Below the pieces are notes generated by a model. The model made no database searches. It worked only from the letters and a program-made list of their open reading frames with translations, and was not told the DNA's origin. Of a stretch of DNA of 64,000 nt, positions 61,749 through 64,000 are shown in pieces. Numbering within the stretch: position 1 is the stretch's first letter; each line of letters begins with the position of its first letter. The stretch spans positions 6,213,546 to 6,277,545 of the forward strand of contig NW_024881300.1 of NCBI RefSeq assembly GCF_018691265.1, written 5' to 3'. Position numbers and translations under genes: made by a program. This DNA comes from Tyto alba (taxonomy: Eukaryota > Chordata > Aves > Strigiformes > Tytonidae).

Positions 61749-63078
61749 AACAGTAATTTTGTAAAGTCTTTGCCAAATATTGTGTCCTTGATTCTTGCAT
61801 TGCATGCTGTTAGAACAATATAGAAATTGAATGATACAGTGATGGATCAGACTCTGTTGAGATTTTACACAGGTGCCTGTTATATGTGCTTTCTCCAAAC
61901 TGAAGGTTGAACTTGGTGTGTTGTTTTAAGAGTGACAAACAAGAAATATACCAACAGAATGCTATTAATATATGAAATGTATGCATTACTTTAGAATGCA
62001 TTTTGCTTGCTTTTCAAATGGCTTACAGCCCTGCAATGATGTGTCTGATTTTTTTTTTCTTATACAGCATTTTTTGAGGTGAGAAACAAGAGACTGGTAT
62101 GATTATCTGAGCCTTGGAATTGTGGCAGAAAATGTAAGCATAATTTAAATATCCAGTAGATATTTCTTAACTGTGATACTGTTGAGCACAAAATAAACTT
62201 GATTAATATGCATCTGTCTAGCCTTTTTAAGAACTGTGTATCAAAGGATAAAGCATTCACAGTTTGTACAAAGCATGAGTCTGTAGCCATATCAATATCA
62301 CTGTACTTACACTTCTAATCTTTCCTCTGAGTATCTCAACTTTCCTTGGTGGCTGGCATCAAACTTTTTAAAAAGAGATTATTAATATCCACATTTGAGT
62401 TTGAGAACCTTCACCTGAACTTCTCTGTGTGATATCTGATAGAAGAAATAGTATGAAAAAAGAATGTTAGCTCTTTTAATATTTGAAGTATAAGAGTAGA
62501 ACAGGATACAAAAAATAGAAATATACTGGGTGTATTTTGTGATCACTTACAATACAAATTAGAACAGACTTACTGGGTTCTATTTGGCAGAAAATGGCAA
62601 CATTACACAAGAAGGCAGATATCATGTCTAAATATGGGCAGGGATAAATCTAGCCAAAAACCCAGTCATGGATGCAGATGTCCCTGCTGAAGTTTTTGCA
62701 CCTGCGCCATTTGGTTTCCAAACTGACCTCATGACTGGCCACAATGGCTGCCTTCTCTTCAGGAGCCAAAAGAGGAAGAGGCTTAAGTGGGTCCATATGG
62801 CACACAACAATTGACAGCAAAGATGCATTGCCAACTTGGTATTGCAACTACGGTTTGTATTTCAATGTGCTGTGGAATTGGTTCACTATTCACAGAAGAG
62901 CAAGTACTGCCAGGAGCAGCTTAATCTATGAATTTATCTAATTATGTCCTAAAAGCACTGGAGAACTGCAGTATGATTTCAGATGTTGTGAGATGAAGCC
63001 AAAGTCAATTTAACCTGAACTGTGCAAATTCCAATTTGCATCCAGAATCGAGAAGTTGAGCTTCCCTTATCTATATTG

Positions 63079-63109
63079 AAAAAAAAAAAAAAAAAGAATA
63101 AAAAAAAAA
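63079..63109 (+). repeat. Interrupted poly-A tract
   Basis: Seventeen A, then GAAT, then ten A. Confidence 0.9.
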
Positions 63110-64000
63110 GAAGTTGTACTCTACTGCATCTTCTTTTGGTTAGGAAGCAGAATATAGCATCAGTTGATTTCCAGGAGTTAAAGAAAGATGACAAAAAAAT
63201 TACAAATAAGCTATTGAACATGGTTATCTGTGACCTTGAACAACTTTTTATTGTTTTTCCTTTCCACCTTGGACTTTGTAATAGAATTTATTTTAAAGCA
63301 ATGATACGCATATGAAAAGAATAAAAGACTTTTGATATAATTGCCATGAAGCTAGAAAATCAAATGATATTACTGTAAAATCCTTGTAATAGCCTAGGCA
63401 ATAACTTGACTGTGTTTGAGTGCCATAGCTCTGCTTGTTCAGTAGGTGTTCATTATGTAGCTTTATTGGTTATTTTTCCCTTTTATCATCTGTTGATAGA
63501 AGGTACTTAACTATTTATGAGTCTCTCCAAGGGTGAAGTTTGCTATTTCCTGGCTGGAATTATAAGTGAGAGGAAAGTAATCATACTGGGTAGTGAGACA
63601 CCTGTGTGTATTTGTTCCAATGTGATCTCGAGAAATAAATTTATGTATGTGAGTCATTCTTTCCACCTGAAGACAGGTACCCAGTTTAGGTAGGACATTG
63701 CGTTGTGACTGTGGTATTCATGTTGACTTATAGGAGTCAAACACATACTTACATTTGATAACCCAAGTAGACATTTGTTCATAAAGTTATATTTAAACTA
63801 CATCTCTTTAGGGTAAAAAAAAAAAATAAAAATAAAAAAAAAGTGAGGAATTCCTTTAGTTGGTGTATCTCTGGACATGCTGATTTTACTCAGAAATGCT
63901 GTGGTAGGATCTGAAGTATTACTGGAAAATGCAATATTGTATGATATTGAAAGAGTCACTAAAAATACATAGCAGATGATCTGAATATAGTTTTCCATCA

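Larger units (their letters stand above)
57876..64000. other. AT-rich unique sequence, no gene recognised
   Basis: Contains poly-A at 58079-58100 and 63079-63109, poly-T at 61730-61748, an A-rich run at about 63815-63842, an AG|GTAAGC zero-length-exon-like site at 59562 and a short hairpin at 61327-61354. A GC-richer patch at 62640-62850 is open on the minus strand but unrecognised. Confidence 0.5.

Noticed and set aside
1..64000. CRISPR arrays, tRNA/rRNA genes, bacterial or phage systems, telomeric or satellite arrays
   Set aside because: No regularly spaced repeats, no tRNA A/B-box pair with cloverleaf, no prokaryotic gene density, and no TTAGGG or long tandem array was seen.

Overview
This 64 kb window is vertebrate nuclear DNA, almost certainly from a bird. 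It is AT-rich and strongly CpG-depleted, with abundant poly-A/poly-T and short microsatellites. Its recognisable repeats are of the avian/sauropsid type: CR1-family LINEs, an LTR-class repeat I know from bird genomes, a short alpharetrovirus-like solo LTR, and very old degenerate amniote repeats. I cannot name the species. There is no operon, CRISPR array, tRNA or rRNA gene, and no confidently identifiable protein-coding exon. The longest open frames are either inside repeats or about as long as chance allows in this much AT-rich DNA. The window reads as intergenic DNA or the interior of a very long intron.

Layout. 1-721: end of an LTR-class repeat on the minus strand, cut by the window edge, with a TATA-like box and a splice-donor-like site. 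722-14,590: unsequenced-by-gene AT-rich DNA with microsatellites and a few exon-like or hairpin signals. 14,590-15,425: a truncated, frameshifted CR1 reverse-transcriptase fragment (minus). 15,426-25,440: unique DNA with a 20-C tract and a conserved-element-like block at about 18.4-18.7 kb. 25,440-26,215: a very old CR1-like reverse-transcriptase relic (minus) in which the PQG and FADD-type motifs can still be read. 27,900-28,075: a MIR/CORE-SINE-like relic. 37,640-38,010: an old CR1-like relic (plus). 38,576-38,599: a 24-C tract. 46,426-46,724: a 299 bp, CpG-rich, relatively young solo LTR with a 4 bp flanking duplication. 49,615-50,000 and 55,295-55,560: two more old CR1-like 3' parts (plus). 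55.0-57.9 kb: three degenerate palindromic interspersed repeats close to the 55.3 kb relic. The rest is unique sequence.

Nothing here works together as a gene system. The value of the window is as a record of successive repeat layers: ancient amniote SINE/LINE/foldback relics, then a mid-age CR1, then avian LTR elements. It also holds a handful of non-repeat signals worth checking: a 14 bp perfect inverted repeat at 51,342-51,398, a POU/E-box-rich block at 18.4-18.7 kb, exon-like segments at 1,267-1,347 and 15,853-15,911, and a zero-length-exon (recursive-splice-like) site at 59,562. I did not find an undescribed biological system. Repeat family names and conservation claims rest on recognition and need RepeatMasker or a genome alignment to confirm.
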